A DNA stretch of 64,000 bases. Source: Vicinamibacteria bacterium (GTDB taxonomy: Bacteria > Acidobacteriota > Vicinamibacteria > Fen-336). The position numbers and the translations under genes were made by a program. Positions 16,389 to 24,852 of this stretch are shown one piece after another. Position 1 is the first letter of the stretch, and the number at the start of each line of letters is the position of its first letter. The DNA lies in the NCBI GenBank assembly GCA_035570235.1, contig DATMML010000072.1:29873-93872 (forward strand), read 5' to 3'. The notes below the pieces were generated by a model. That model had not been told where the DNA came from. It searched no databases and saw only the letters and a list, made by a program, of their open reading frames with translations.

Positions 16389-17707
16389 TCGCGCGCAATA
16401 TCGGCCAGGGCATCCCGGAGGTCGGGCCGGCCGATCTCCTGCAGCTCGTACCGGACACGAAGGGCCGGCTTGTCGATGCGGACGATGCGACGCAAGTCGA
16501 TGGGCGTGGCAATGAGGACTAGGTCGGCCGGGGTGCGTGCGATGGTCGCCTCCAGCTCGCGGGTCTGCTCGGGCCCATAGCCCATAGCCGGAAGCAGGGG
16601 GCCCACGTTCGGGTAGGCCTCGTAGACCCGGGCCAGGCTGCCCACGGCCCAGGGCCGAGGATCTACGACCTCGGCGGCTCCGAAACGGCGAGCGGCGAGG
16701 ACGCCCGCGCCGTAGCCCATCTCCCCATGCGTGAGGGTGGGACCGTCTTCGACCGCCAAGACACGTTTACCCTGGATTGACTGAGGGTTCTCGACGAAGA
16801 GGGGCGAGGCCGCTTCTACCACCATGGCCCGCGGGTTCAGAGCCCGCACGTTGGCCCGTACGGTCTCGATTGCCTCCGCGCCCGCGGTGTCAACTTTGTT
16901 AATCACCACGACGTGGGCGCGGCGGAGGTTCGCCTCACCGGGGTGATAGCGGACCTCGTGGCCGGGCCGCAGCGGGTCGGCCACCACGATCTCCAGGTCG
17001 GGAGCGAAGAACGGGAGGTCGTTGTTCCCGCCGTCCCAGACGATGACGTCGGCTTCTTTCTCGGCCTCGGCGAGGATCGCCGCGTAGTCCACGCCCGCAT
17101 AGACCACACTCCCCGCCGCGATGTGCGGCTCGTATTCCTCCCGCTCCTCGATGGTGCAGCTGTGCAGGTCGAGGTCCTCGAGGCGGGCGAAACGCTGCAC
17201 ACGCTGGCGCGCGAGGTCACCGTAGGGCATGGGATGTCTCACCGCCACGACCCGCCGGCGCTGCTCTCGCAGCAGGGCGGTGACGCGGCGCGTGGTCTGG
17301 CTCTTGCCGCAACCCGTACGTACCGCACAGACGGACACGACGGGCACCTTGGCCTTCAGCATCGTGGCCTTGGGCCCGATCAGACGGAAATCGGCCCCCG
17401 CCGCCAGCACCATGGACGCCTTGTGCATTACCGTCTCGTGGGAAACGTCGCTGTAGGCGAAGACCACGTCGTCCGCCTGCAGGTCGCGAATGAGCGTCGT
17501 CAGCTCGCTCTCCGCGTGAATCGGGATGCCTTGGGGATAGTGTGACCCGGAAAGGCTCGGTGGGTAGCGGCGCCTATCGATGTCCGGGATCTGGGCGGCC
17601 GTGAACGCCACTACTTCGGATTCCTGGGCCTCGCGGTAAACGACGTTGAAATTGTGAAAGTCCCGTCCCGCGGCCCCCATGATGATCACGCGCCTTTTGC
17701 TGGCCAA
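16385..17707 (-). CDS. COG2403 GTPase, cyclic 2,3-DPG synthetase-like
   Basis: A 440-residue P-loop protein of the family usually labelled cyclic 2,3-diphosphoglycerate synthetase. The N-terminal ~115 residues form a Rossmann-like domain beginning RRVIIMGAAGRDFHNFN. The nucleotide-binding part has VRTGCGKSQTT (P-loop Gly132-Ser136), WDGGNND (~224-230) and a G4-like INKVD (~269-273). The start chosen is TTG at 17707, preceded by GGGGGG at 5 nt and downstream of a TATACT -10; the frame is open to 17764, but that start would lie upstream of the promoter. cDPG is an archaeal solute, so the name probably misleads here. Its translational coupling to OTC and carbamate kinase points to a role in carbamoyl-phosphate or ornithine metabolism that is not defined. 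Confidence 0.8.
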   Translation of the reverse strand: MASKRRVIIMGAAGRDFHNFNVVYREAQESEVVAFTAAQIPDIDRRRYPPSLSGSHYPQGIPIHAESELTTLIRDLQADDVVFAYSDVSHETVMHKASMVLAAGADFRLIGPKATMLKAKVPVVSVCAVRTGCGKSQTTRRVTALLREQRRRVVAVRHPMPYGDLARQRVQRFARLEDLDLHSCTIEEREEYEPHIAAGSVVYAGVDYAAILAEAEKEADVIVWDGGNNDLPFFAPDLEIVVADPLRPGHEVRYHPGEANLRRAHVVVINKVDTAGAEAIETVRANVRALNPRAMVVEAASPLFVENPQSIQGKRVLAVEDGPTLTHGEMGYGAGVLAARRFGAAEVVDPRPWAVGSLARVYEAYPNVGPLLPAMGYGPEQTRELEATIARTPADLVLIATPIDLRRIVRIDKPALRVRYELQEIGRPDLRDALADIARE

Positions 17708-17722
17708 TTTAGCCCCCCATCT

Positions 17723-17741
17723 TGCCCAAATAGTGAACAAG
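17723..17741 (-). promoter_or_regulatory. Operator-like motif, site F (weak right half)
   Basis: Minus-strand CTTGTTCACTATTTGGGCA has the left half TTGTTCA and a degenerate right half. It covers the expected transcription start of the GTPase-OTC-CK operon. A second GTGTTC (17756-17751) abuts the -10. Confidence 0.45.
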
Positions 17742-17744
17742 TGA

Positions 17745-17774
17745 AGTATAGAACACTTAGACACAGATTTTCAA
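17745..17774 (-). promoter_or_regulatory. Sigma70-like promoter, GTPase-OTC-CK operon
   Basis: On the minus strand TTGAAA (17774-17769) and TATACT (17750-17745) are separated by 18 nt. They lie about 40 nt before the TTG start at 17707, which argues against the longer reading frame. Confidence 0.6.
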
Positions 17775-18035
17775 GTGAAGACGTGCCCCCGCGACAAAGG
17801 TCGTGGAGGCCCCAGAGAGCTCTGGACTTGGGCGGCCGTACGCACGGCGCCAGGTGCGGGGTCGTTAGCCAGTATCGGTCGCCCGCTTGTCGACAACCCG
17901 GCCTCGACTTCTCCATGAAATCCAGTTGGCCGAACCGGCGTCCTGCACGCCCAGGTCAATCTCGGGCGCCCAAGGTACGCGACTGGGGGCGGCTCACCGG
18001 GCGGGGTAGGTCGACACCGGGGGAGGCAGGTCCCC
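17775..18035. other. Intergenic stretch, nothing recognised
   Basis: GC-rich sequence between the operon promoter and the end of the sulfatase-fold/TPR gene. Long overlapping frames on both strands have no recognisable content. The full gene-free stretch is 17708-18035, and its only identifiable elements are the promoter and operator listed separately. Confidence 0.5.
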
Positions 18036-20330
18036 TCAGCCGCCCCCTTGAAGCCTGCGGGCCGTCGCGGACTCGCGCTCGGCCTCTGCGGAGCGCCCGA
18101 GCCGGTTGTACACGTCGGCCAGCACGTAGTGCCCGAGCGGCGCCAAGCGAGGATCGGGCTTGTTGCCAAGCCCCCGGTGCGCCCACTCCTCGGCGCCGCG
18201 GAGATCCCCAGTATCGAGAAGCGCCTTGGCCAGGTAGAGCTGTCCCGTGCCGAAGTCGGGCTGAATCTCGACCGTCTTCCGGTAGAAGCTCACCGCCTCC
18301 TCGCGGCGCCCTGTCTTCTGGAGGAGCTTCGCGAGGTTGAACGCCGCCCGGTAGCCCTTGGCATGGGTCTCCAACTCCGAGCGGTAGGACGTCATCGCCT
18401 CCTCCGGGCGGCCCATTTCCTCGTATGCGAGACCGAGGTTGAAGTGTGCGGTCTCCAGGTCGGGCTTCTTCTCGAGCGCGGCCCTGAGGCTCTTCTCGGC
18501 CTCCGAGAACTGCTTAGCCTCGATCTGGCTCTCGCCGAGCTTGAGGAGGAAGCGGTACTCATCCACCTTGCGCGTGAGCGCGTCCTGGATGACGGCCTGG
18601 GCTTTCTTGGGCTCCCCCTTCCGCATGTAGAGATCGGCGAGCTGCCAGAGGGCCTTCCCGTTCCGTGGGTCCAGGGCGAGCGCGCGCTCGAACCCAGCTC
18701 GGGCCTCATCCAGCCGCCCCTCTTCCTTATAGGCGACCGCGAGCAAGAAGAGGGCGGCCTGGTGCTCGTCGTCGAGCGCGAGGGCTCGCTTGTAGGCTGC
18801 GATCGCCTCGCGAGGACGCTTCGCCTTCTTGTGGAAGTTGCCGAGGAGCATGTAGGCCTCGACGATGCTCGGGTCTTCGGTTAGGGCCTGCTTCACGGTG
18901 GCGATGGCCTCGTCTAGCCGGTCCTCCGCGAACTGGGCGCCCGCGTCCTTCAACAGGTTGTAGAGGCCGATCTTGTCCTTTGGGTCGCCGCGGAGCCGAT
19001 CCGCGAGGTTTTTCCGGCTCACGCTCCCACCGACGTAGCCCAGGGCGGCCAGGCGCTCCTCGGTCTCCGGGTCCACCGGCCGCGGTCCCTTGGCGGCCTC
19101 GGCGCGGGCGGTTCGCGCCTCGAGGTCATCCAGGGCCCGCGAGAACGACGCGAGCCGCGCGGGATCATCCTTCGAGCGATCTATCGTCTCGCCGGGATCG
19201 TCTTGCAGGTCGTACTGCTCGGGCCGCGGCGCGCGGATGTACTTCATGCGGCCATCCTGGATAGATCGCAGCTCGCTCCAGCCGTAGTGGTAGCGCGGAT
19301 ACCAGCTCTCGGAGTGGGCGATGAGGCCCAGCCTCTCCCCCCGAGCGAGCGGCATCAGGCTCACGCCCTGAACCACCGAGGGAATGGGCACGCGGAGGAG
19401 CTCCAGAATGGTCGGCATCACATCCACGATCCGCACCTGATCCGGGATGGTCCGCGTGGGCACGCTGGGGCCCGAGATGATCAGCGGTATGTGCGTCGCC
19501 CCCTCATAGATGAAGAAGCCATGCGTCTGCTCGCCGTGCTCGCCCAGCATCTCCCCGTGATCAGCGACGACCACGACCAGGGTCTCCGCGAGCCGGCCGT
19601 CAGCAGCTAGCGCATCGAGGAGGCGACCCACAAGCGCGTCCGCGTAGGCGATCTCCGCGTCGTAGGCCCCGCGCAGGGTCTTCGGGAAGCGCGAGCGGTA
19701 GGGTTCGGGCGCTTCATAGGGCGTGTGCGGATCGTAGAGGTGCACCCATGTGAAGAAAGGCTGGTCCAGGTGCCCGGCCAGCCACTCCAGGGCCTTGTCC
19801 ACGACTTCTCCGCCCGGGCGCTGGATGGCATCCATGCTGGGGGAGTCCTTGAAGCGCTCCAGATCGAAGTCGTCGAAGAACCGTTCGAAGCCTTGTGCGA
19901 TCCCCCAGCGGCGGTCGAGGACGAACGCGCCCACGAAACCGCCTGTGCGATAACCCTTGTCTCGCAGCACCTTCGCCAGTGTGACCTGCTCATCGCCGAG
20001 GTAGAACCCACCATTGTCGCGGACGCCGTGCCAGGCCGGGAAGGTCCCGGTCATGAGTGACGAGTGGGCGGGCAGGGTAAGAGGCACGACCGTCGTGGCC
20101 TTTTCGAATCGCAGTCCGCTCCTGGCCAGCCCGTCGAGTCGCGGCGTCTGAGCCCCGGCGTATCCGTAGCAGCCCAGGTGATCTGCACGCAGGGTGTCGA
20201 TGGATACGAGGAGTAGATTTCGCGGGGCCTTGGAAGGGAAGAGCCACGGGGCCCATCGCGGGCGCGCGGCAAGCCCCCACACCGCCACCAAGACGGCGAT
20301 CAGGGCGATCCCGAGGCCGCGTCGGCGCAT
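18036..20330 (-). CDS. Sulfatase-fold hydrolase fused to TPR repeats
   Basis: A 764-residue protein. An N-terminal membrane anchor or signal (residues ~5-23) precedes an alkaline-phosphatase/sulfatase-fold domain (~37-430) with LLVSIDTLRADHLGCYGY, the metal-site VADHGEMLGEHG and DPHTPYEAP. Tetratricopeptide repeats fill the remainder (~470-760, for example AAYKRALALDDEHQAALFLL and FERALALDPRNGKALWQLAD). In true sulfatases the nucleophile motif is C/S-x-P-x-R; here it reads T-L-P-A-H (85-89), with no formylglycine precursor Cys or Ser and no Arg. Threonine may act as nucleophile, as in phosphodiesterases and phosphoethanolamine transferases of the same superfamily. Substrate unknown; probably periplasmic. 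Confidence 0.8.
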   Translation of the reverse strand: MRRRGLGIALIAVLVAVWGLAARPRWAPWLFPSKAPRNLLLVSIDTLRADHLGCYGYAGAQTPRLDGLARSGLRFEKATTVVPLTLPAHSSLMTGTFPAWHGVRDNGGFYLGDEQVTLAKVLRDKGYRTGGFVGAFVLDRRWGIAQGFERFFDDFDLERFKDSPSMDAIQRPGGEVVDKALEWLAGHLDQPFFTWVHLYDPHTPYEAPEPYRSRFPKTLRGAYDAEIAYADALVGRLLDALAADGRLAETLVVVVADHGEMLGEHGEQTHGFFIYEGATHIPLIISGPSVPTRTIPDQVRIVDVMPTILELLRVPIPSVVQGVSLMPLARGERLGLIAHSESWYPRYHYGWSELRSIQDGRMKYIRAPRPEQYDLQDDPGETIDRSKDDPARLASFSRALDDLEARTARAEAAKGPRPVDPETEERLAALGYVGGSVSRKNLADRLRGDPKDKIGLYNLLKDAGAQFAEDRLDEAIATVKQALTEDPSIVEAYMLLGNFHKKAKRPREAIAAYKRALALDDEHQAALFLLAVAYKEEGRLDEARAGFERALALDPRNGKALWQLADLYMRKGEPKKAQAVIQDALTRKVDEYRFLLKLGESQIEAKQFSEAEKSLRAALEKKPDLETAHFNLGLAYEEMGRPEEAMTSYRSELETHAKGYRAAFNLAKLLQKTGRREEAVSFYRKTVEIQPDFGTGQLYLAKALLDTGDLRGAEEWAHRGLGNKPDPRLAPLGHYVLADVYNRLGRSAEAERESATARRLQGGG

Positions 20331-20400
20331 GCCCGATTCTGGCGATCTCCATCGTCGTAGGTCAAGCCCTCGCAGGACTCGGTAGTGGGTACAAAACCGA

Positions 20401-20428
20401 ACGGCCCCGGGGGCGACCCCGGGGCCGT
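20401..20428 (-). terminator. Strong hairpin terminator after TonB receptor 2
   Basis: A perfect 12-bp stem, ACGGCCCCGGGG with CCCCGGGGCCGT, closes a 4-nt loop. It starts 22 nt beyond the receptor stop at 20451. On the minus strand the stem is followed by TCGGTTTTG, a short T-rich tail. Confidence 0.7.
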
Positions 20429-20450
20429 GAGCGAACGACGGGAATGCCGC

Positions 20451-23400
20451 CTAGAAGCTGAGGCGAGCGCCGAAGCGGACGATGCGCGGGCTCATGATCT
20501 CGTTGATGCGGCCGAACGTCGAGATGTTGACCTGACGGTTTACCTGCAGCACGGTGTTCTTGTTGAAGATGTTGAACGCCTCCGCACTGAGGGTCACGGC
20601 CGTCGAGCCGAACTTGACGTTCTTGGCTAGCCGCAAGTCGAGGTCCCACACGTTGTCGTACCGGACCGCGTCGACGGTGGGCGTGACCAGGACATGAAGG
20701 AGCCCGTCCGCACCTGCCCGCATGTTGATGTATAGCGGCTCTATCTGGCCTTGCCGGCCGAAAACCGCGCCGCCTAGCTCAAAGTCCCACGGGAGCTGAA
20801 CGAGCGCATTCGCGTACAACTGCCATGTCGGGCTCGTGTAGTACGTCTGCGGGCCCGACCCCGCCGACTGGGTCGCCACTAGGTCGTTGGTCAGGGAGTT
20901 GTGGTCGGTTGGCGTGGGGTTGCCCTGGGGAGCCGTGAAGGCGTTTCCGGTGCCGGCTGGGCCGTACGCGCCGTTGACCGGGGTAGTGCTGGTGTCGTAG
21001 TTCTGCTTGAACAGGTTGTAGGTCATCGCCACTCGCCCCATCCATTTGTTCGACAGGCGCTTGGTCAGGGTCAGGTCGACACCATTGAAATTCTGTGTGT
21101 AGCCGGGCTGGTTAGTCAGGATGCGACCGCCGTTACCAGCCAAGACGAGGGCTCCCGGCGGTGCGAACGCTTGAACGGTGTAGCCGCCCGCGGTCACCGG
21201 CGCCACCGCGACATACTGGTTCGGTTGGATGATCGGGCACGTGGCTATGGTCGGGTTCGTGGGATCGCTGCAGGGACCGGACAGGCGCGGTTGGTATGAG
21301 AAGTCAGTGTTCTTGCGCCAGACGTAGGCCACGCCCACCGCGAAGTTGGCCATCAGCTCGTGGTCCAAACCGGCGATGATCTCCTGGGAGTGGTCGGCCT
21401 GGTAGTTTCGGTCGACCTTTTGCGGAGTGGAGGCCGCCGTCGGGTTAGACGGGTTGACCCCACCATAGCTGAACTGGAATTGGTCGAGCAGGACCTCGTT
21501 GGGCTGCACGAAGTGGTCGCCATTGAGGTCGTTCCAACCATAGACCAAGGCACCGGCGGCCACCGGGTTCGAGAGCTTCACGTTGCCGAACGAGAGTTGC
21601 TCGGCATAGCGGGCGTAAGACAGCCGCGCCACGGTCTTCTGCTGGGAGTCGAAAGCATAGCTCAGACCCACGCGCGGCGACCAATCCTTCCAGTTGATGG
21701 TGTACGTGCTGTCACCGGGGTACGTGAGGGCCGGCAGGACATTGGGGAGGCTCGGGTTGCCGGGGATCTGGCTGCCGTCGTTCTTAGCCTCCTGATGGTC
21801 GAAGCGCAAGCCCACGTTCATGGAGAAGCGGTTCTTGGTGAAGACGTCTCCCACATAGAGGTCGAGGTAACGGCCCTCGTAGTTGGTCAGCCCGTCGCGA
21901 TGCACGTTGGCGAGGACATTGCCGTGCGCGGGGTCGTACGTGCCGCTGATCCCGTTGCCGTTGTAGTGGGTCTGGGTCGTGGACGTGACTTGGCGGTAGC
22001 CGAACCCAAACTTCAACTCGTGGTTGCCGCTCAGGCCCCGGAAGAAGTAGCTGCCGTCGGCGTTGACGGTCTTCTGCGGGCGCGTCTGGGTGATGGTGGC
22101 GTTGCTACCGATCAAATTGCCGCTCGAGTAGTCGTAGGTGAAGCTCTTGTCCGGGCCCCCGGCGGCGATCAGGCCGAAACCGGTGTTGTAGTAGGCGGCC
22201 TTGGCGGATACGAAGAAGTTGGGAGAGAGGGTCTCGTCAACCTGCAGCTTCCAAAATCCGTGGAACGGGTTGTCCACGTACAGGTTGCCCTGGTTCCACA
22301 GGTAATCGGGAGTCTCGTTGAGGCCCGTCACGCTGCCGACTCCCGGTGAGCGGCCGAACTTCTCCTTCGCCCCGTCGAACCAGAAGGCGGAGACCATCGT
22401 GTTGCCCGTGGCCTGCCAATTCAGCTTCCCGTTGTAGGAAGTGAGCCGGGTCTGGTCGGGGTTGCCGTTGAGGCCGATGACGTTCACCTGTTGGCGTCCC
22501 CAGGTGCCGTAGAACCACAGCTTATCCTTGATGAGCGGGCCACCCAGGTCGGCGCCAAAGTCCTTGATGCTGTCGATGTGGTCTGCATTGTCGCGGAAGG
22601 TGCCGTCGGGGTTTTTCAGGCGCGGGTCGTGCGCGAGCGCGCTAGGAAGGTTGGAGGACTGCAAGCTGTTGCCCGCATAGAGGAAACGCCCGCCACCGTG
22701 AAACCTGTTGGTGCCGCGCTTGGTCACGAGGTTGATGCCGAGGCCCCCCGTCTGTACGTTGAGATCGGCACCGCCGGTAGTGATGGCGATCTCCTGGAAG
22801 GCGTCGAAGTCGAAATAGGAGGGCGAGGCGCCGAGCGCGCTCATGTCGGTGATCACGACGCCGTCGAGGTTCCACATCTTGTCTTCACCCACGGAGCCGT
22901 GACCGCCGGCCTCCGCCTGTTGGCCGTTCGAGTTGCCGGCGATGTTGACGCGGTCGACCATGACGCCCGGGACGCTCTTCAGGACCCCCCAAGGGTCACG
23001 GGCATTTGGCGTCCTCTCCAACTCGTCCGAGATCATCGTTGTGGACGTGCCGCGCTTCCTGACGTCGACCAGCGGCGTCTCCCCAATGACCTGGACGGTC
23101 TCCTCGACCGAGGCCAACTTCAGCGTGAAGGAAAGGTTGATGTTCTCAGCCGTTGTCACCCTGACCCCGCGCGTCAGTTTGGTGAAACCGGTGAGGGCGA
23201 CGGTGAGCTTATACGAGCCGTTGTCCAAGGAGAGGAAGCGAAACTCGCCGTTGCTGCCGGTCGTGGTGGTTCTCGTACCAAAGTCCCCGGACAGGGTGAC
23301 ATTCACCCCGGGCAGGACGGCACCCTGCTCGTCCATCACCGTGCCGAAGACGTTTCCGGTGGCGACTTGCGCCCATGCCACCGACAAAGGGCCAAGCAGG

Positions 23401-23459
23401 AGGATGGCCAAGGCTGAAGCGATTGTGCGGTGCCGAAAGCGGCGTCTTGGTTCGAACAT
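20451..23459 (-). CDS. TonB-dependent receptor 2
   Basis: A 1002-residue outer-membrane receptor of the carboxypeptidase-regulatory-like type. The ATG at 23459 follows AAGGAG and begins a basic, then hydrophobic signal peptide ending in AWAQ. The beta-sandwich (TGNVFGTVMDEQGAVLPGVN) is followed by the plug, with RDPWGVLKSVPGVMVDRVN, WNLDGVVITDM and GTNRFHGGGRFLYAG, then a barrel ending in RLSF. The frame remains open upstream to 23825, but that extra part resembles nothing. It differs from receptor 1 in plug sequence and probably takes a different, unknown substrate. No copy of the shared operator is visible upstream. A Fis-HTH fusion gene lies about 350 nt upstream on the same strand. Confidence 0.9.
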   Translation of the reverse strand: MFEPRRRFRHRTIASALAILLLGPLSVAWAQVATGNVFGTVMDEQGAVLPGVNVTLSGDFGTRTTTTGSNGEFRFLSLDNGSYKLTVALTGFTKLTRGVRVTTAENINLSFTLKLASVEETVQVIGETPLVDVRKRGTSTTMISDELERTPNARDPWGVLKSVPGVMVDRVNIAGNSNGQQAEAGGHGSVGEDKMWNLDGVVITDMSALGASPSYFDFDAFQEIAITTGGADLNVQTGGLGINLVTKRGTNRFHGGGRFLYAGNSLQSSNLPSALAHDPRLKNPDGTFRDNADHIDSIKDFGADLGGPLIKDKLWFYGTWGRQQVNVIGLNGNPDQTRLTSYNGKLNWQATGNTMVSAFWFDGAKEKFGRSPGVGSVTGLNETPDYLWNQGNLYVDNPFHGFWKLQVDETLSPNFFVSAKAAYYNTGFGLIAAGGPDKSFTYDYSSGNLIGSNATITQTRPQKTVNADGSYFFRGLSGNHELKFGFGYRQVTSTTQTHYNGNGISGTYDPAHGNVLANVHRDGLTNYEGRYLDLYVGDVFTKNRFSMNVGLRFDHQEAKNDGSQIPGNPSLPNVLPALTYPGDSTYTINWKDWSPRVGLSYAFDSQQKTVARLSYARYAEQLSFGNVKLSNPVAAGALVYGWNDLNGDHFVQPNEVLLDQFQFSYGGVNPSNPTAASTPQKVDRNYQADHSQEIIAGLDHELMANFAVGVAYVWRKNTDFSYQPRLSGPCSDPTNPTIATCPIIQPNQYVAVAPVTAGGYTVQAFAPPGALVLAGNGGRILTNQPGYTQNFNGVDLTLTKRLSNKWMGRVAMTYNLFKQNYDTSTTPVNGAYGPAGTGNAFTAPQGNPTPTDHNSLTNDLVATQSAGSGPQTYYTSPTWQLYANALVQLPWDFELGGAVFGRQGQIEPLYINMRAGADGLLHVLVTPTVDAVRYDNVWDLDLRLAKNVKFGSTAVTLSAEAFNIFNKNTVLQVNRQVNISTFGRINEIMSPRIVRFGARLSF

Positions 23460-23808
23460 TGATCTGCTCCTTGCGACGCCGCAATTTCGTCGAGTTCGGC
23501 GCCTCCACACAGACTGGCAATAGCCGTTCCGCAAAGCGTCCGCTTGGACGTCGGACACGAAGCACCCTTGTCTAAACGACTTACCTCCGCGGGCGGCACG
23601 CTTTCTTGGATCGCGGCTGCTGCCCGCTCCACCCTCTCGAAGGAAGGCTACTGACGACCGTCCACAACACGGAACCAAATCCGGCGCTTTGGAGCAGACT
23701 GAGAGGGCGAAGCTGGTGGCAGGAGTTGGCGCGGCAAGGGCCCCGTAGGAGCCGCAGGTTTGGGATCGGAGCGCGCTTTTTCCAGGTAGCTCCTGAAGCC
23801 AAGAGCCG
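23460..23808. other. Leader region of TonB receptor 2
   Basis: About 350 nt between the Fis-HTH fusion gene and TonB receptor 2, both on the minus strand. The receptor frame is open through it but without recognisable protein sequence. No clear promoter, terminator or shared operator motif was seen. Confidence 0.4.
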
Positions 23809-24492
23809 TTAGGATCCAGCCGCACTCGCTGCCCCGGGGGCTGCCCCCGACAGCTGCTCCAACGTGGCAGGGCTCAGGAAGCGAACACCTCCCCGAGCCA
23901 CCCGAGCATCGACGCTCGCATCGAGCCCACGGATCTCGATCTGGCCGCGAAGAGTTCGGGCCACAAAACACACGCCCGAGGGGACGTGCACGCGAAAGTC
24001 CACTCGGGCGCGCCCAGCTTCGACCAAAGTGTCCGCCCCAAGTTCCCCAGGAGGTATAGCGTAGCGAACCCGGACGAGGACACCCAGGGTATGTTCGATC
24101 GCTTCTATCTTGATGGAGAACGGAGCGTCTCCATCGCGGTGGCATTGTGCGTGGACTCGCGCGATGGGCCCCCGGGCGGGTTCCGCGGTGATGCGCCCAT
24201 CCAGGGCCCACAGTTCGATCGCCTGGCCGGCGCCCAAGCGGCCCTGCCACCTGAAGTCCTGCTCGACAACGGCTCGAGCCACGAACTCCGGCGAATCCTC
24301 GAAGTAGAGTCGAGCGGCGTGCGGGCGTGGGATCGACAGCCTCTTCATCATTTCGTTGAGCGTCGTTGGAACCAGACCGAGGGCCGCTGCGGCAACCTTC
24401 TGACTGCCGCCGGCATTTCCGAGGGCGGCGAGGATCAGGGAACGTTCGAACTCATCGACCAGTCTGCGGAACTCTCCCGGTTCGGTTGCCAT
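23809..24492 (-). CDS. Fis-type HTH protein with C-terminal beta-rich domain
   Basis: A 227-residue protein. Residues ~14-52 (EFERSLILAALGNAGGSQKVAAAALGL, then TTLNEMMKRL) are a Fis/NtrC-type helix-turn-helix, as found at the C-terminus of NtrC activators, but here it is at the N-terminus with no AAA+ domain. The remaining ~170 residues alternate short strands, ending in VARTLRGQIEIRGLDASVDAR, which reads like a beta-helix or DUF4097-like segment; I do not recognise the family with confidence. The start at 24492 is uncertain: a GTG at 24516 with GGAAGG upstream is also possible. It may regulate TonB receptor 2 downstream. Confidence 0.6.
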   Translation of the reverse strand: MATEPGEFRRLVDEFERSLILAALGNAGGSQKVAAAALGLVPTTLNEMMKRLSIPRPHAARLYFEDSPEFVARAVVEQDFRWQGRLGAGQAIELWALDGRITAEPARGPIARVHAQCHRDGDAPFSIKIEAIEHTLGVLVRVRYAIPPGELGADTLVEAGRARVDFRVHVPSGVCFVARTLRGQIEIRGLDASVDARVARGGVRFLSPATLEQLSGAAPGAASAAGS

Positions 24493-24852
24493 CGAGCCTG
24501 CCAGCGCTGCGCTCACGCCCCGGCCTTCCCGGGTAGTCGCGCAGACGTGTCGCCGTCGCGCATAACCTGCCGGGGGCCGGCCTTTCGGCTCCAGACTCTG
24601 CCGCAATTGCCTGTAGCCAGGCCCGGATTTGGCGTGCGTGGATGGTTACGGGGGCTTGCCGCCTGGGCGGGCTGAACGAATTCTTCCTGGTTTCCGAGGT
24701 GATGCTCGGTGATCAACTTCCGCGCTTCCCGCGCGGCGAGCCCAGGAATCAGGAGCTTGCCGTTGACGGGTAGTGGCAGAGCGTCAAGGCCAGGCCACTT
24801 GATGCTTTGGCAGAAGCGCGAGATCCTTTGGAACCGCCATGCTTTCTTTCGC

